Assembly (NCBI GenBank): GCA_030639105.1
Contig: DAOWDI010000036.1
Location: 1 to 7,442, forward strand
Length of the DNA: 7,442 bases
Origin: Gammaproteobacteria bacterium
GTDB taxonomy: Bacteria; Pseudomonadota; Gammaproteobacteria; Ga0077536
Direction: 5' to 3'
Shown: piece after piece, positions 7,442 to 7,442 of the stretch
How positions within the stretch are numbered: the first letter of the stretch is position 1
Layout: each line of letters begins with the position of its first letter
The notes under the pieces: generated by a model
Seen by the model: only the letters and a program-made list of their open reading frames with translations
The model's database searches: none
What the model was told of the DNA's origin: nothing
Made by a program: the position numbers and the translations under genes

Positions 7442-7442
7442 C

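Overview
The window is about 56% GC by eye and looks like chromosomal DNA of a free-living proteobacterium, most likely a gammaproteobacterium. It carries an FtsH paralogue of the kind often found in proteobacterial stress loci, a bacterial squalene-hopene cyclase and a c-di-GMP phosphodiesterase domain. The taxonomic guess is inference from protein style and base composition; no rRNA or tRNA gene is present to support it.

Layout. Positions 2-67 are the last 21 codons of a plus-strand gene that enters from the left. It is followed 68 bases later by a complete ftsH paralogue (136-1956, plus). From 1957 onward every recognisable gene is on the minus strand, so ftsH converges with the next block. 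Read right to left, the minus-strand genes are: an EAL-domain gene cut by the right edge (6683-7441), a 580-base gene-free stretch (6103-6682), a complete squalene-hopene cyclase (4027-6102), a 236-base gap with a strong hairpin, a truncated acyl-CoA dehydrogenase (3281-3790), and a frameshifted FMN-dependent alpha-hydroxy-acid dehydrogenase (2059-3256). A short open frame (1767-2078) overlaps the end of that last gene.

Working logic. The FtsH is a membrane AAA+ zinc protease for quality control. Squalene-hopene cyclase makes hopanoids, membrane-ordering triterpenoids. The EAL domain retains its catalytic residues and should hydrolyse c-di-GMP. These genes show no obvious shared pathway beyond the cell envelope and stress.

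The most notable region is 2059-3790. Two neighbouring minus-strand oxidoreductase genes are both damaged: one lost about three quarters of its length, and the other is full length but split by a shift at a run of six A (six U in its mRNA). This looks like a decaying catabolic unit, unless the shift is a sequencing error or is bypassed by slippage. I found no CRISPR array, transposase, phage gene or tRNA, and no convincing new multi-gene system.
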